IMG/VR virus record: IMGVR_UViG_3300050821_005389
Location: 1 to 64,000 of that record
DNA: 64,000 bases
From: a virus
Reading direction: 5' to 3' (one strand)
Of the stretch, positions 6,808-13,927 are shown piece after piece (the first letter of the stretch is position 1; each line of letters starts with the position of its first letter). The notes beneath the pieces were generated by a model. It did no database searches and was not told where the DNA came from. It saw only the letters and a program-made list of their open reading frames with translations. Both the position numbers and the translations under genes were made by a program.

Positions 6808-6953
6808 TGGAACCCGAAAGCCTCGAGTCCCTTCTCCGCCAGTACCAAAACGTCCTGGAAGTAAAAAAGTACCTTCGCTACAAACTGGCCGAGCACGGCC
6901 TGAAGAACACCGACCAGATAGAAGAAGCCCTGGCCGAACTGGAGTACACCTAA
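6807..6953 (+). CDS. 48-residue helical protein
   Basis: Starts at ATG 6807, whose A is the last base of the preceding stop. The product is a run of charged helices (MEPESLESLLRQYQNVLEVK; KNTDQIEEALAELEYT). Coupled translation in a tightly packed series of small genes is the main support. Function unknown. Confidence 0.6.
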   Translation: MEPESLESLLRQYQNVLEVKKYLRYKLAEHGLKNTDQIEEALAELEYT

Positions 6954-6956
6954 ATT

Positions 6957-7208
6957 ATGAACGCAAAAGAAGTTTACGAACAGAAAGCCGACCCATCTAT
7001 GGGCGTAAGTATTCCCGCCGTCAAAAGCGGACGTGGCTGCGACGACACCTTGACGCAAGCCGCAGGAGTCTCCGCGGTAACAAAATCGCCCAGCCCTGGT
7101 GGTCACGCTCAAGTAGGCGCCACACTCAAGGCCGTCAGAATTCAATCCGGTTACCGCCATCTCGACAACATGGTTCAGGAAAATCAAGACATCGAACCAA
7201 CTTACTAA
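6957..7208 (+). CDS. Small hypothetical protein
   Basis: 83 residues, Gly/Ser/Ala-rich and hydrophilic (MNAKEVYEQKADPSMGVSIP). It starts 3 bases after the preceding stop and is followed after 11 bases by the lipoprotein gene. Probably disordered; no family recognised. Confidence 0.6.
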   Translation: MNAKEVYEQKADPSMGVSIPAVKSGRGCDDTLTQAAGVSAVTKSPSPGGHAQVGATLKAVRIQSGYRHLDNMVQENQDIEPTY

Positions 7209-7219
7209 TTAGGAGCAAC

Positions 7220-7855
7220 ATGAATCGAATCTTATCAGTTGTACTAATGGTCGCCATCACCTTGGCAACTATCCCAATGTCCGGTTGCAGCTCCACCAAC
7301 TTCGTCGCCGCCCTTAACGCCATTGTACCCGCCGCTACCGCCGTCATTGAAGTCATCGCCGTCTATGAAGGCAAGCCCGCTGATCCTAACGCCGCGCAAA
7401 AGATTGCCCAAGACGTAACTGCCGCAGAACAGTTCTACGCCGACTATCAAGCCGCATTGGCATCACTCGACGCCGGTCAAGTCGCTAGCACGAAACAAAA
7501 GCTTGAAGCCGGCCTTCAGGTTCTAGTCTCGGATATCGGTTTAATAGAACAAGTCGCCCAGATCAAGGATCCCGCAACTCAGGCCAAGGTCTCTGCACTG
7601 GTTCTCTTAATCCAAACTGGTATCAGTATCGCCGAAGCCGTCGCCGGAGTTCAGCCAGTACCGGTCGCCGCGAAGCTAGTCCGTGCAGGAATCAACCCGA
7701 ACTCGGTCAAAGACGTAAACTCTCTAGTCAAAGCCTTCAACCAGGTTCTTGTCGCTAAGACAGGCAATTCGAAAGTCGACGCTTATACTAGTAAGCACCA
7801 AGTCCACATTCACGGCAAGCTCGCCAGAGTAGCCAGCTTCGGGAAGTTGGCGTAA
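7220..7855 (+). CDS. Phage lipoprotein
   Basis: 211 residues, ATG preceded by TAGGAGCAAC. The N-terminus (MNRILSVVLMVAITLATIP) is a signal peptide ending in a lipobox, MSGC, with Cys at residue 23, so the mature protein would be anchored to a membrane by lipid. The body is mostly alpha-helical and alanine-rich. Phage lipoproteins can be spanins, exclusion factors or envelope modifiers; nothing here chooses among these. Next gene overlaps by one base (TAATG). Confidence 0.8.
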   Translation: MNRILSVVLMVAITLATIPMSGCSSTNFVAALNAIVPAATAVIEVIAVYEGKPADPNAAQKIAQDVTAAEQFYADYQAALASLDAGQVASTKQKLEAGLQVLVSDIGLIEQVAQIKDPATQAKVSALVLLIQTGISIAEAVAGVQPVPVAAKLVRAGINPNSVKDVNSLVKAFNQVLVAKTGNSKVDAYTSKHQVHIHGKLARVASFGKLA

Positions 7856-8052
7856 TGCCGGTCGCCGTCGTAGTAATGGGGCTGGTATTAACTGCGTCAA
7901 CTATAGCTGTCAACGGCGCCAACTTCGTTCGAATTCTAAAAGGTGGTCAAGCTATTACTGCAAAATCCGCCAGGTTCGTTAGCCATAAATCGAAACAAGC
8001 GGCTCATAAATCCAAAATAGCGAGCAAAGCTGTAGTTAACTTCTTGAAGTAA
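7855..8052 (+). CDS. Small membrane protein with basic tail
   Basis: 65 residues. One hydrophobic helix (MPVAVVVMGLVLTASTIAV) is followed by a lysine/serine/histidine-rich tail (SHKSKQAAHKSKIASK). The start overlaps the lipoprotein stop. A hydrophobic N-terminus with a basic cytoplasmic tail is seen in some holin-like proteins, but this is only a possibility. Confidence 0.65.
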   Translation: MPVAVVVMGLVLTASTIAVNGANFVRILKGGQAITAKSARFVSHKSKQAAHKSKIASKAVVNFLK

Positions 8053-8060
8053 AGGAGACT

Positions 8061-8789
8061 ATGCGTTTACGCGGAGCCTTCCCTTCCCCGAGACATAAAT
8101 TAGCCGCAGTTTCTCCACATCAACTTCTCGGCACTACACCCAGCCAGTTCCTTTGGAAACCGACGAAGTTGTCAATGTGGCTTAATGACGTAGATGGTGA
8201 TTGCGTCACGGCGGAAGAAGCTTTTAAGTGCGCCTGTAACAATCCGGAAATCTTCATTACAGATGACACTGTCCTTGCGTGGGCAACCGCCAACAATGTT
8301 TTAAACGGCGCCGATCTCACAACTGTAATGGACACGATGCGAACGGCCGGCTTTTCACAAGACAATAATTTGTATAATGACGGTCCGTACGTTTCAGTCG
8401 ACTGGACTAACGAAGCTGTTCTTCAGAACGCCATAGTACAAGGCCCAGTTAAGATCGGAGTAGCCGCCGACCAACTGGAACAAGCAGTAGGAACTGTCAA
8501 TCCTCCGCCAAGCGGTTGGGTCGCAACTGGTTTCCAGAAAGATACGAATGAAGATCATTGCGTCAGCCTTCCTGGTTTTGGTCCAGCAAGCTGGTTAGCG
8601 GAACAACTCGGCGTACCTTCGCCGGGAGACTTTCCGGCTTATGCTTTGTTTACTTGGAGCAGTATCGGGATTATAGACGTACCATCAATGCTAGCTATCA
8701 CAGGTGAAGCCTGGTTACGTAATCCCGGCACGATAACAGTTCCTCAGAATAAACAAACATGGCTAGATAAGATTAAGAAGTTTTTCTAA
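8061..8789 (+). CDS. Papain-like cysteine peptidase-like protein
   Basis: 242 residues, start ATG with AAAGGAGAC upstream. A GDCVTAEEAF segment (Cys48 before a helix) resembles the papain nucleophile region. DHCVSLPGFG (His166) and ALFTWSSIG (Trp199) occur in the order Cys, His, Trp/Asn-like that the C1/papain fold uses. No N-terminal signal is evident. The stop overlaps the next start. Assignment is by motif order only; substrate unknown. Confidence 0.5.
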   Translation: MRLRGAFPSPRHKLAAVSPHQLLGTTPSQFLWKPTKLSMWLNDVDGDCVTAEEAFKCACNNPEIFITDDTVLAWATANNVLNGADLTTVMDTMRTAGFSQDNNLYNDGPYVSVDWTNEAVLQNAIVQGPVKIGVAADQLEQAVGTVNPPPSGWVATGFQKDTNEDHCVSLPGFGPASWLAEQLGVPSPGDFPAYALFTWSSIGIIDVPSMLAITGEAWLRNPGTITVPQNKQTWLDKIKKFF

Positions 8790-9259
8790 TGCCGATCCGT
8801 ATTCAATTGGTAACAGAGAAGTGGAATCCCATTTCAGCCAGTATCCGTTACAGCACCCGAAGCTGGTGCTCACATATTGAATTTTGTGATCTATCCGCCG
8901 GCACAACATTGGGATCTCGCAGCATCGGCGGAGTTAAGATCCGCCCGTCAAGTAAAGATCATTACACCCGCGTTGAGCAGTTCGTTGTCGACGATTACAA
9001 AATAATGCAATCAGCTTACCATTGGGCATTAGGCCAGATCGGCAAGCCTTATGACTTCTCAGCTATTACCGGTATGGTCGTTGATCGAGATTGGCGCAAT
9101 GAATCTAAGTGGTTCTGTTCCGAACTCATCGCCGCCGCATTCGAAGCCGTCGACTATCCACTGTTGTCAACCCGGCCTAGCGTCGGTGTTTACAGAATAA
9201 CACCTCGAGATTTACTTCTTTCAAGACAGTTAACTTTTATTACAGGCACCGGAATATAA
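8789..9259 (+). CDS. Permuted NlpC/P60 (YiiX/YebB-like) cysteine hydrolase
   Basis: 156 residues. His29 in SWCSHIEF comes first and the nucleophile Cys110 in KWFCSELIAAAFE later, with GKPYDF (86-90) just before it. This is the permuted order of the YiiX/YebB group. Members cleave amide or ester bonds in peptidoglycan or lipids. It lies directly after the papain-like gene and near the lipoprotein, suggesting an envelope-directed set. Confidence 0.7.
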   Translation: MPIRIQLVTEKWNPISASIRYSTRSWCSHIEFCDLSAGTTLGSRSIGGVKIRPSSKDHYTRVEQFVVDDYKIMQSAYHWALGQIGKPYDFSAITGMVVDRDWRNESKWFCSELIAAAFEAVDYPLLSTRPSVGVYRITPRDLLLSRQLTFITGTGI

Positions 9260-9292
9260 TCGCAGTAACAATAAACTAATAGGACGAAAACA

Positions 9293-9742
9293 ATGAAAGT
9301 ACCCGAATTGGTAAACGTAGGTCAAGCTCTGTGGAAAAAAGAATTAGAACTCGTACAAAAGAAGCACGGAAGAAAATTTAAGCAACAGGAAACATTCGAG
9401 CAAGCTAAAATAAGGCATCAGAGAGATTGTTCTCATTTAAAAGGCGGACCGAATCGTAACCGTCTTTCTCGAAAAGATTATAATGTATCCAAACATACTT
9501 TTATTGATTGTACCGTTAGAATTCGTTGCCTGACATGCGGGATGAAGTGGTTTAAAGACGACACTCGATCAATATTAATCAGAAACGGTAAAGAGCATAT
9601 AAATCACACGGGGTTGGGATGGACCGACGCGTTAAAGATGGTAGAAGATTCCACCAATACACCATCCGCTTCTGAACACTTTCCGCAATTTAAAAAAGAA
9701 GACGCGCATAAAAAAGGTCCAACGGAGTATTACACGGACTAG
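9293..9742 (+). CDS. Zinc-ribbon protein, paralogue of 26046-26645
   Basis: 149 residues. A basic N-terminal helix is followed by RDCSHLKGG (Cys46, His48) and CLTCGMKW (Cys79, Cys82), forming a probable CxH...CxxC metal site. The tail NHTGLGWTDALKMV and STNTPSASE are nearly matched in the 26046-26645 protein (NHTGIGWREALNMV, STNTPSSSE). Clearly the same family. Nucleic-acid or protein binding is possible; function unknown. Confidence 0.75.
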   Translation: MKVPELVNVGQALWKKELELVQKKHGRKFKQQETFEQAKIRHQRDCSHLKGGPNRNRLSRKDYNVSKHTFIDCTVRIRCLTCGMKWFKDDTRSILIRNGKEHINHTGLGWTDALKMVEDSTNTPSASEHFPQFKKEDAHKKGPTEYYTD

Positions 9743-9748
9743 GAGTTT

Positions 9749-10129
9749 ATGAATCCTCAACTTTTAAATTTTATCAGCCAGCACTGGTTCGGCGTTCTGT
9801 CAGTCGTTGGCTACATCAGCTTGACCGGTATTAACCAAATGGCGCCGCCGGGAGTCAAGGGCGGAGGAGCATACGGTTGGTTTTACAGAACGACTCAATC
9901 ATTGGCAGGTAGTGCTGTTATAAAGAATTGGGAAATGAAATTTGGACTTCAACCGGTGCCCAATCCCCCGCCCAGTAATGTTTCGACGACACAGCATGGT
10001 TTAGTCCCGCCCGTTTTTACGGTGTCAACACCGAATGCTATATCAACGAATGTCGGTCCAGTGGGCGAAACGTTTACAGTGTCAACGAATACAGGCACAC
10101 CTTTAGTTCTTCGCGCAGAGTCAAAGTAG
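9749..10129 (+). CDS. Membrane-anchored hypothetical protein
   Basis: 126 residues. One hydrophobic segment near the N-terminus (WFGVLSVVGYISLTGI, about 13-28) is followed by a Gly/aromatic stretch and a long Val/Thr/Pro-rich tail of low complexity. Start ATG preceded by TAGGAGTTT. It could be a holin-like or envelope-anchored virion accessory protein; undecided. Confidence 0.6.
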   Translation: MNPQLLNFISQHWFGVLSVVGYISLTGINQMAPPGVKGGGAYGWFYRTTQSLAGSAVIKNWEMKFGLQPVPNPPPSNVSTTQHGLVPPVFTVSTPNAISTNVGPVGETFTVSTNTGTPLVLRAESK

Positions 10130-10135
10130 GAGATT

Positions 10136-10501
10136 ATGTCAACAAACGGAACAATTTTAGGCACGTATTTATCCGTTGGTTCGGGTAGTGCGGCCAATAT
10201 TCTTTTAAACGCTTTTAGTAACCCGAGATCATTGGACATCGTTCAAGTTGTAAACGAGGGTGGTAACTGTGTCTGGAATTTAAATAACGTCGGATTGACT
10301 GCGACTAATCCAACCGGTTATACACAAGGTCCGGGTGGAAAGCCCCAGGCGCTGATGACATTGTTCGGAAATACTTTTGCACAAGCAATTGCCAGTGCAT
10401 CGAACTCAAGTAACCCTCTAGATCTTCTTCAGGTACTGGATAACAACGGCGGTGCAGTTTTATTCCATGTCAACAACAGCGGTTTAGCGAGTACACCTTA
10501 A
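10136..10501 (+). CDS. Small beta-rich protein, tandem paralogue A
   Basis: 121 residues, ATG preceded by TAGGAGATT. Two copies of a strand unit are visible: LDIVQVVNEGGNCVWNLNNVG and LDLLQVLDNNGGAVLFHVNN. The next gene has the same plan (SDILQIRNEGGFCIWSLNWNG; LDILQIYATNGQHLLLRV). Such units look like fibre or surface modules. Probably virion-associated. Confidence 0.7.
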   Translation: MSTNGTILGTYLSVGSGSAANILLNAFSNPRSLDIVQVVNEGGNCVWNLNNVGLTATNPTGYTQGPGGKPQALMTLFGNTFAQAIASASNSSNPLDLLQVLDNNGGAVLFHVNNSGLASTP

Positions 10502-10854
10502 TGGCGACTATCGGAACAGTTTGTGGAGTCTTTGAATCTAACGGTGCAGGCTCACCCGCCAGTATAGTTGCGGGTGCGTTCGTAAATCCGTCGAAATCGG
10601 ATATCCTTCAAATCCGTAATGAAGGTGGTTTCTGTATTTGGAGTTTAAACTGGAACGGCGTTGCCGCGAATAACCCGACCACGCCTACCGCAACCGCTTT
10701 GATTCAAACTTTATTTGGTTCGACTATTGCGGCCGCGGTAACTAACAATTCTTCGAACGCGCAGAATCCGCTGGACATTCTTCAGATTTATGCAACAAAC
10801 GGTCAACATCTTTTACTTCGCGTGACAAACGCGGGTACAGTTTCGCAGTCTTAA
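10501..10854 (+). CDS. Small beta-rich protein, tandem paralogue B
   Basis: 117 residues, start shares the final A of the upstream stop (TAATG). Sequence and spacing of the two strand units follow 10136-10501 closely, so the pair arose by tandem duplication. A related motif (GLDILQVVN) opens the large fibre at 32301. Confidence 0.7.
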   Translation: MATIGTVCGVFESNGAGSPASIVAGAFVNPSKSDILQIRNEGGFCIWSLNWNGVAANNPTTPTATALIQTLFGSTIAAAVTNNSSNAQNPLDILQIYATNGQHLLLRVTNAGTVSQS

Positions 10855-10863
10855 AGGAGCTTT

Positions 10864-11085
10864 ATGATGAGTTCAGATCCAGCAATGGGCACGATGCCGT
10901 GGCCCGCTGCCAAGCAGCATCCGCATAATCAGGATGAACAGATGGCGATGCCGGCGCATGGTGTAAAAGTGCGTAGAGCGGCTCGCCAGTTTCCTAATCA
11001 TCAGGATGAAACACCAGCAAGGCCTAGTCACGGTGTGATGCCGAAAAAGAAAAGAGATCCCGAAGACTTCCACGGCGGGATGTAA
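10864..11085 (+). CDS. Small His/Pro-rich protein with internal repeat
   Basis: 73 residues, AAAGGAGC upstream. The sequence contains two related segments (HPHNQDEQMAMPAHGVK and FPNHQDETPARPSHGVM) and ends in a basic then acidic tail. Probably disordered; role unknown. The extended -10 of the next gene lies just after its stop. Confidence 0.6.
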   Translation: MMSSDPAMGTMPWPAAKQHPHNQDEQMAMPAHGVKVRRAARQFPNHQDETPARPSHGVMPKKKRDPEDFHGGM

Positions 11086-11099
11086 TTTTAAACGAAATT

Positions 11100-11108
11100 T
11101 GTTATAAT
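11100..11108 (+). promoter_or_regulatory. Extended -10 promoter of endonuclease cassette 2
   Basis: TG-T-TATAAT is a perfect extended -10 in the short gap after the 10864-11085 gene. No -35 is obvious. It would start transcripts about 30 bases before the pseudoknot at 11145. Confidence 0.6.
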
Positions 11109-11144
11109 GTAAATACCCTTTGATTAATTACCAAAGGTTAGATA

Positions 11145-11190
11145 GGGATATGCCTTAGACATATCCCTGTCGCATCTTCTAAGGAGAAAT
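11145..11190 (+). promoter_or_regulatory. SD-masking pseudoknot leader, copy 2
   Basis: Stem 1: GGGATATG (11145-11152) with CATATCCC (11160-11167), 8 pairs. Loop CCTTAGA (11153-11159) is perfectly complementary to TCTAAGG (11178-11184), which contains the AAGGAG ribosome site. Same architecture as the copies at 5401, 13879, 20644, 24804 and 41608, with different paired bases. Confidence 0.85.
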
Positions 11191-11826
11191 ATGAAAGAAG
11201 TCTTATGTCACGAATGTAAGTGTGTTTTAACGGATGAGAATTGCGGTTCTAGTAGATTTAAGGAAAAAGGTTTAGCAGCTTATTGTCGTGTCTGTGATAA
11301 GAAGCGCTTAAAGAAATATAACGAAGAGAATAAAGAAAGGTTGCGTGAGTATAAAAGAGAAGCCTCGCTGGATTGGTATTATAAATTAAAGAATGATCCC
11401 GAGAGATGGGCTGCTCATGTTACTAAACAAAGGCAATTGTATAGAAAACTCTCACCGGAACAGAGGTCTGAATTATATCAAAAGAAAAAAGAATATCTTC
11501 GTAAAGATCACTGGAGTCGAAATAGGAAACACCACTACGGAATAACCGGCAAACAATTTCTTGAAAATTTAGCATCTCAAGATAACAAATGTGAGATTTG
11601 TCAAACAGAAATATCTTTTGAAGCCCCATCCAGAAAGTTTAGGCCACATCAAGATCACTGTCATTCGACAGGAGAGAATCGTGGGATTTTGTGTAACCTT
11701 TGTAATGTTTTGTTGGGCAACGCTCACGATAGTATAGAAATTCTTCTAAGCGCCGTTCGGTACTTAGAGAAGTACGCCGTAAGTAGTTCGATCCAAACTG
11801 AAAGCGTAATTAATAGCGGTGCTTAA
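11191..11826 (+). CDS. Endonuclease VII-like HNH homing endonuclease
   Basis: 211 residues. An N-terminal zinc knuckle (CHECKC, then YCRVC at 31-35) and a long basic coiled helix lead to a recombination endonuclease VII domain: CEIC (134-137), DHCH (155-158), TGENRGILCNLCN (160-172) and LLGNAHDS. These are the zinc ligands and beta-beta-alpha-metal residues of the T4 gp49 family. The promoter and leader of its own mark it as a free-standing mobile gene rather than a resolvase of the packaging module. Confidence 0.85.
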   Translation: MKEVLCHECKCVLTDENCGSSRFKEKGLAAYCRVCDKKRLKKYNEENKERLREYKREASLDWYYKLKNDPERWAAHVTKQRQLYRKLSPEQRSELYQKKKEYLRKDHWSRNRKHHYGITGKQFLENLASQDNKCEICQTEISFEAPSRKFRPHQDHCHSTGENRGILCNLCNVLLGNAHDSIEILLSAVRYLEKYAVSSSIQTESVINSGA

Positions 11827-11915
11827 ATAAATTTTGAGTGCTCTATTAAAGCAGCAGTCCGGGGGAAATCAGCAGACCCTCTCGGCTGTTTGTATATAAG
11901 GGAGTAATTGTTTTT

Positions 11916-12515
11916 ATGGCTATGGTGCAAACGAATCTTCTCGTGAACGGAATTAGTCCTGTCACTGTAGGCGGTACAGGGACCGCCATAAAATATTTCC
12001 CGATCGCCCCAGGCGCATCGATCGGCGTATCTTCGACGAAAAGTGGCTATCTCTATATACCAGGAAATGCCTCAGCAAATGGCCAGCGTATGTCCATTCG
12101 CGGCTCGGGTAGCTTCACAATCGGAACACCCGGCGCGGGTGTAGCGTCTCCTGCTGTAACTGTCGGTTTGTATTCCGCAACATTTCTAAACGGAAATCCC
12201 GGCAGCACAGCCACAGTTAACGCAACAGCAGTTTTATCGCAGCAATTCGCAGCGGCGTCAGATGTCCTGCCGCCGTACGGGTTCTCTTTCTTGTGCGATA
12301 TTGTTTGTGAATCCGGTTCTGGTTTGGCTCGGATAGTTTCTGGTTCAAATGAAATTGACGGTACGGCTGGTACAGTCACCGTTGGTTTGATTTCCGGGTT
12401 AACGTCTATTAACATGAGTTCGCCGGTACCGTTTGCGTTGCTTTGTGGCGTTACGTTCTCCGTTTCTGACGCGCAGGCATCTGCTTCGCTCTTCCAATTC
12501 GATTTGAGTTTGTAG
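11916..12515 (+). CDS. Beta-rich probable virion surface protein
   Basis: 199 residues, start ATG with AGGGAG upstream at a slightly long distance. Gly/Ser/Thr/Val-rich with alternating strands (SGYLYIPGNAS, RMSIRGSGSFTIG, VTVGLYSATFL) and no charged helices, as in decoration or fibre-tip proteins. A hairpin terminator follows. No family recognised. Confidence 0.65.
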   Translation: MAMVQTNLLVNGISPVTVGGTGTAIKYFPIAPGASIGVSSTKSGYLYIPGNASANGQRMSIRGSGSFTIGTPGAGVASPAVTVGLYSATFLNGNPGSTATVNATAVLSQQFAAASDVLPPYGFSFLCDIVCESGSGLARIVSGSNEIDGTAGTVTVGLISGLTSINMSSPVPFALLCGVTFSVSDAQASASLFQFDLSL

Positions 12516-12547
12516 TTCTCCGCAGTCCTTCCCCACGTTTAAAAAGT

Positions 12548-12580
12548 CGACCCGCCTTTAAAAAGCGGGTCGCAAATTTT
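12548..12580 (+). terminator. Hairpin terminator after 11916-12515
   Basis: CGACCCGC (12548-12555) pairs perfectly with GCGGGTCG (12565-12572) around a 9-base loop. A weak T-rich stretch (CAAATTTT) follows. Likely Rho-independent or an RNA processing and stabilising hairpin. Confidence 0.6.
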
Positions 12581-12694
12581 AATTAGTCTCGTCGCACGAA
12601 TCTTGGCAGTACGCACTAAGCGACTCCAGTTCGGCACGTCGGTGTAATCCCGAGCACGTTCAGTAACAGCCTGGACAAATTTTCAGGAACCTAA

Positions 12695-13156
12695 ATGATT
12701 CCTCTTCCGACTCCTCAGCAATGGCAGGAGTTTATATTAATCTCCAAGGTCATCGGCGGCATAGTAGTCATCGTCGGTGCGCTTTACGGCGCAGGTAAGT
12801 TCTTGTACTCGATGATCGATAACGCCCGGAATATAAACAAGAACGTAAATCTTCTTTTAATAAATCATTTTCCCCATTTACAAACTGCTATCGACGAAGG
12901 TAAGCAACAGATCACCGAATTGGCCGGCGATGTAAAGAATTTAGATACCAAGATGGAAGGTATGAGTTGTCGTCTCGAGGATACTAAGAAAGGCGTTCAC
13001 ACTTTAGGTGAAAGCTTCCTTCGTCACCTCGAAGCAACTAGCAGCCACGCGCATTACGAAAGAACTCAAATATTGGAAGCAGTCGAAGATATAACGCCAG
13101 CTAACGTCGTAGTAAATGTAGCAGCACCTACCGAAGAGAATCAAAGGGAAGTTTAA
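12695..13156 (+). CDS. Membrane protein with coiled coil, holin- or spanin-like
   Basis: 153 residues. A hydrophobic helix (LISKVIGGIVVIVGALYGAG, about 15-34) follows a short N-terminus. The rest is a long helical/coiled-coil region (INKNVNLLLINHF; ITELAGDVKNLDTKMEGMSC; VHTLGESFLRHLE). An N-terminal anchor with a periplasmic coiled coil suits an i-spanin, but a structural role is equally possible. Confidence 0.65.
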   Translation: MIPLPTPQQWQEFILISKVIGGIVVIVGALYGAGKFLYSMIDNARNINKNVNLLLINHFPHLQTAIDEGKQQITELAGDVKNLDTKMEGMSCRLEDTKKGVHTLGESFLRHLEATSSHAHYERTQILEAVEDITPANVVVNVAAPTEENQREV

Positions 13157-13326
13157 TGCCTTTCAAGTCTGTGGCGCAACAGCATTACATGTTTGCTCAT
13201 CCCGATGTTCTTGGTAAAAGTGCGCTGAAAGAATGGAGTAACGCAACGGACTATAAAGATCTGCCGGCGCATACACATAAGCAGACGCCGTACAAACTCG
13301 CGCACATGGCCCGACATGGCTCTTGA
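13156..13326 (+). CDS. 56-residue protein with a PYKLAH motif
   Basis: The ATG at 13156 overlaps the upstream stop (TAATG). The frame runs to TGA 13324-13326 and gives MPFKSVAQQHYMFAHPD, ending KQTPYKLAHMARHGS. The PYKLAH segment recurs as PYKMAHQKR in the next gene and PYSMAHEKR in 16073-16318. Function unknown. Confidence 0.65.
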   Translation: MPFKSVAQQHYMFAHPDVLGKSALKEWSNATDYKDLPAHTHKQTPYKLAHMARHGS

Positions 13327-13510
13327 CTTCTCCGGTTTGATGGGCGAACTACCCACACCGCCTTCGGGTGTCGCAACCGATCTTGCCAAGACAATGAGTC
13401 CGCACGAACCAGAAGCACCGTTGGCACCACGTATACCTAATGAGTTTGGAAACGCGCCGTACAAAATGGCACATCAGAAAAGAATGACAATGAAGAACAC
13501 AATACAATAA
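13316..13510 (+). CDS. 64-residue protein with a PYKMAHQKR motif
   Basis: Overlaps the previous gene by 11 bases. The sequence begins MALDFSGLMGELPTPPSG, is proline-rich, and ends NAPYKMAHQKRMTMKNTIQ. The C-terminal motif is shared with two other small genes nearby, suggesting a common docking or processing signal. Function unknown. Confidence 0.65.
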   Translation: MALDFSGLMGELPTPPSGVATDLAKTMSPHEPEAPLAPRIPNEFGNAPYKMAHQKRMTMKNTIQ

Positions 13511-13523
13511 AAGGAAAAACAAT

Positions 13524-13853
13524 ATGAATTGCCAAGATGTAGCAGTAAAGCAGGAAAAGAAACTAAAGTTTAGACCAATCGGAGATAGGATTTTAGTTCG
13601 GGTCAGGCAGGAAGCCGAAACAGTAGTTAACGGAATTTTGATACCAGATAATGCGGTTGAGAGGCCCCTTCTTGGAGAAGTGGTTGCCGTTGGTAATGGT
13701 ATTGTGAAAGATGGTGAAAGAATTCCTTTAGATATAAAAGTTGGCGATGTGATCGCCTTCGGGAAATATTGCGGAAACGAGGTTAAGGTTTCCGGTGAAG
13801 CTCTCTTATTGTTGATTGAGAGCGAAGTACAGGGTTGCTACTATCAAGATTGA
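13524..13853 (+). CDS. GroES-like co-chaperonin (Cpn10)
   Basis: 109 residues. Residues about 16-105 follow the Cpn10 pattern: FRPIGDRILVRV, a mobile-loop segment with NGILIPDNAVERP, GEVVAVGNG, the GDVIAFGKYCGNEV strand pair and GEALLLLIESEV. The family caps GroEL during folding. Phage members (T4 gp31 is the classic case) redirect host GroEL to the capsid protein. ATG preceded by AAAAGGAAAAAC. The position upstream of packaging and head genes fits that role. Confidence 0.9.
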   Translation: MNCQDVAVKQEKKLKFRPIGDRILVRVRQEAETVVNGILIPDNAVERPLLGEVVAVGNGIVKDGERIPLDIKVGDVIAFGKYCGNEVKVSGEALLLLIESEVQGCYYQD

Positions 13854-13858
13854 TATTG

Positions 13859-13867
13859 TGCTATAAT
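13859..13867 (+). promoter_or_regulatory. Extended -10 promoter of endonuclease cassette 3
   Basis: TG-C-TATAAT directly follows the GroES-like gene. Transcription would begin around 13874, only a few bases before the pseudoknot stem at 13879, so the structure would form at the very 5' end of the RNA. Confidence 0.65.
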
Positions 13868-13878
13868 TTAAGTTGGTT

Positions 13879-13927
13879 GGGTGTGCCTGATACACACCCG
13901 ACCTTATCCTTATCAGGAGGATTAATA
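13879..13927 (+). promoter_or_regulatory. SD-masking pseudoknot leader, copy 3
   Basis: Stem 1: GGGTGTG (13879-13885) with CACACCC (13893-13899). Loop CCTGATA (13886-13892) is perfectly complementary to TATCAGG (13911-13917), the front of the AGGAGG ribosome site. The start codon after it is TTG at 13928. Confidence 0.85.

Noticed and set aside
6621-6953. 110-codon frame covering two small genes
   Set aside because: Only its last 48 codons, from ATG 6807 coupled to the upstream stop, look like a real gene; the first part overlaps the 6592-6807 gene in another frame.
13835-13927. N-terminal extension of the 13928 endonuclease from TTG 13835
   Set aside because: It would translate through the promoter and pseudoknot leader; AGGAGG marks TTG 13928 as the start.
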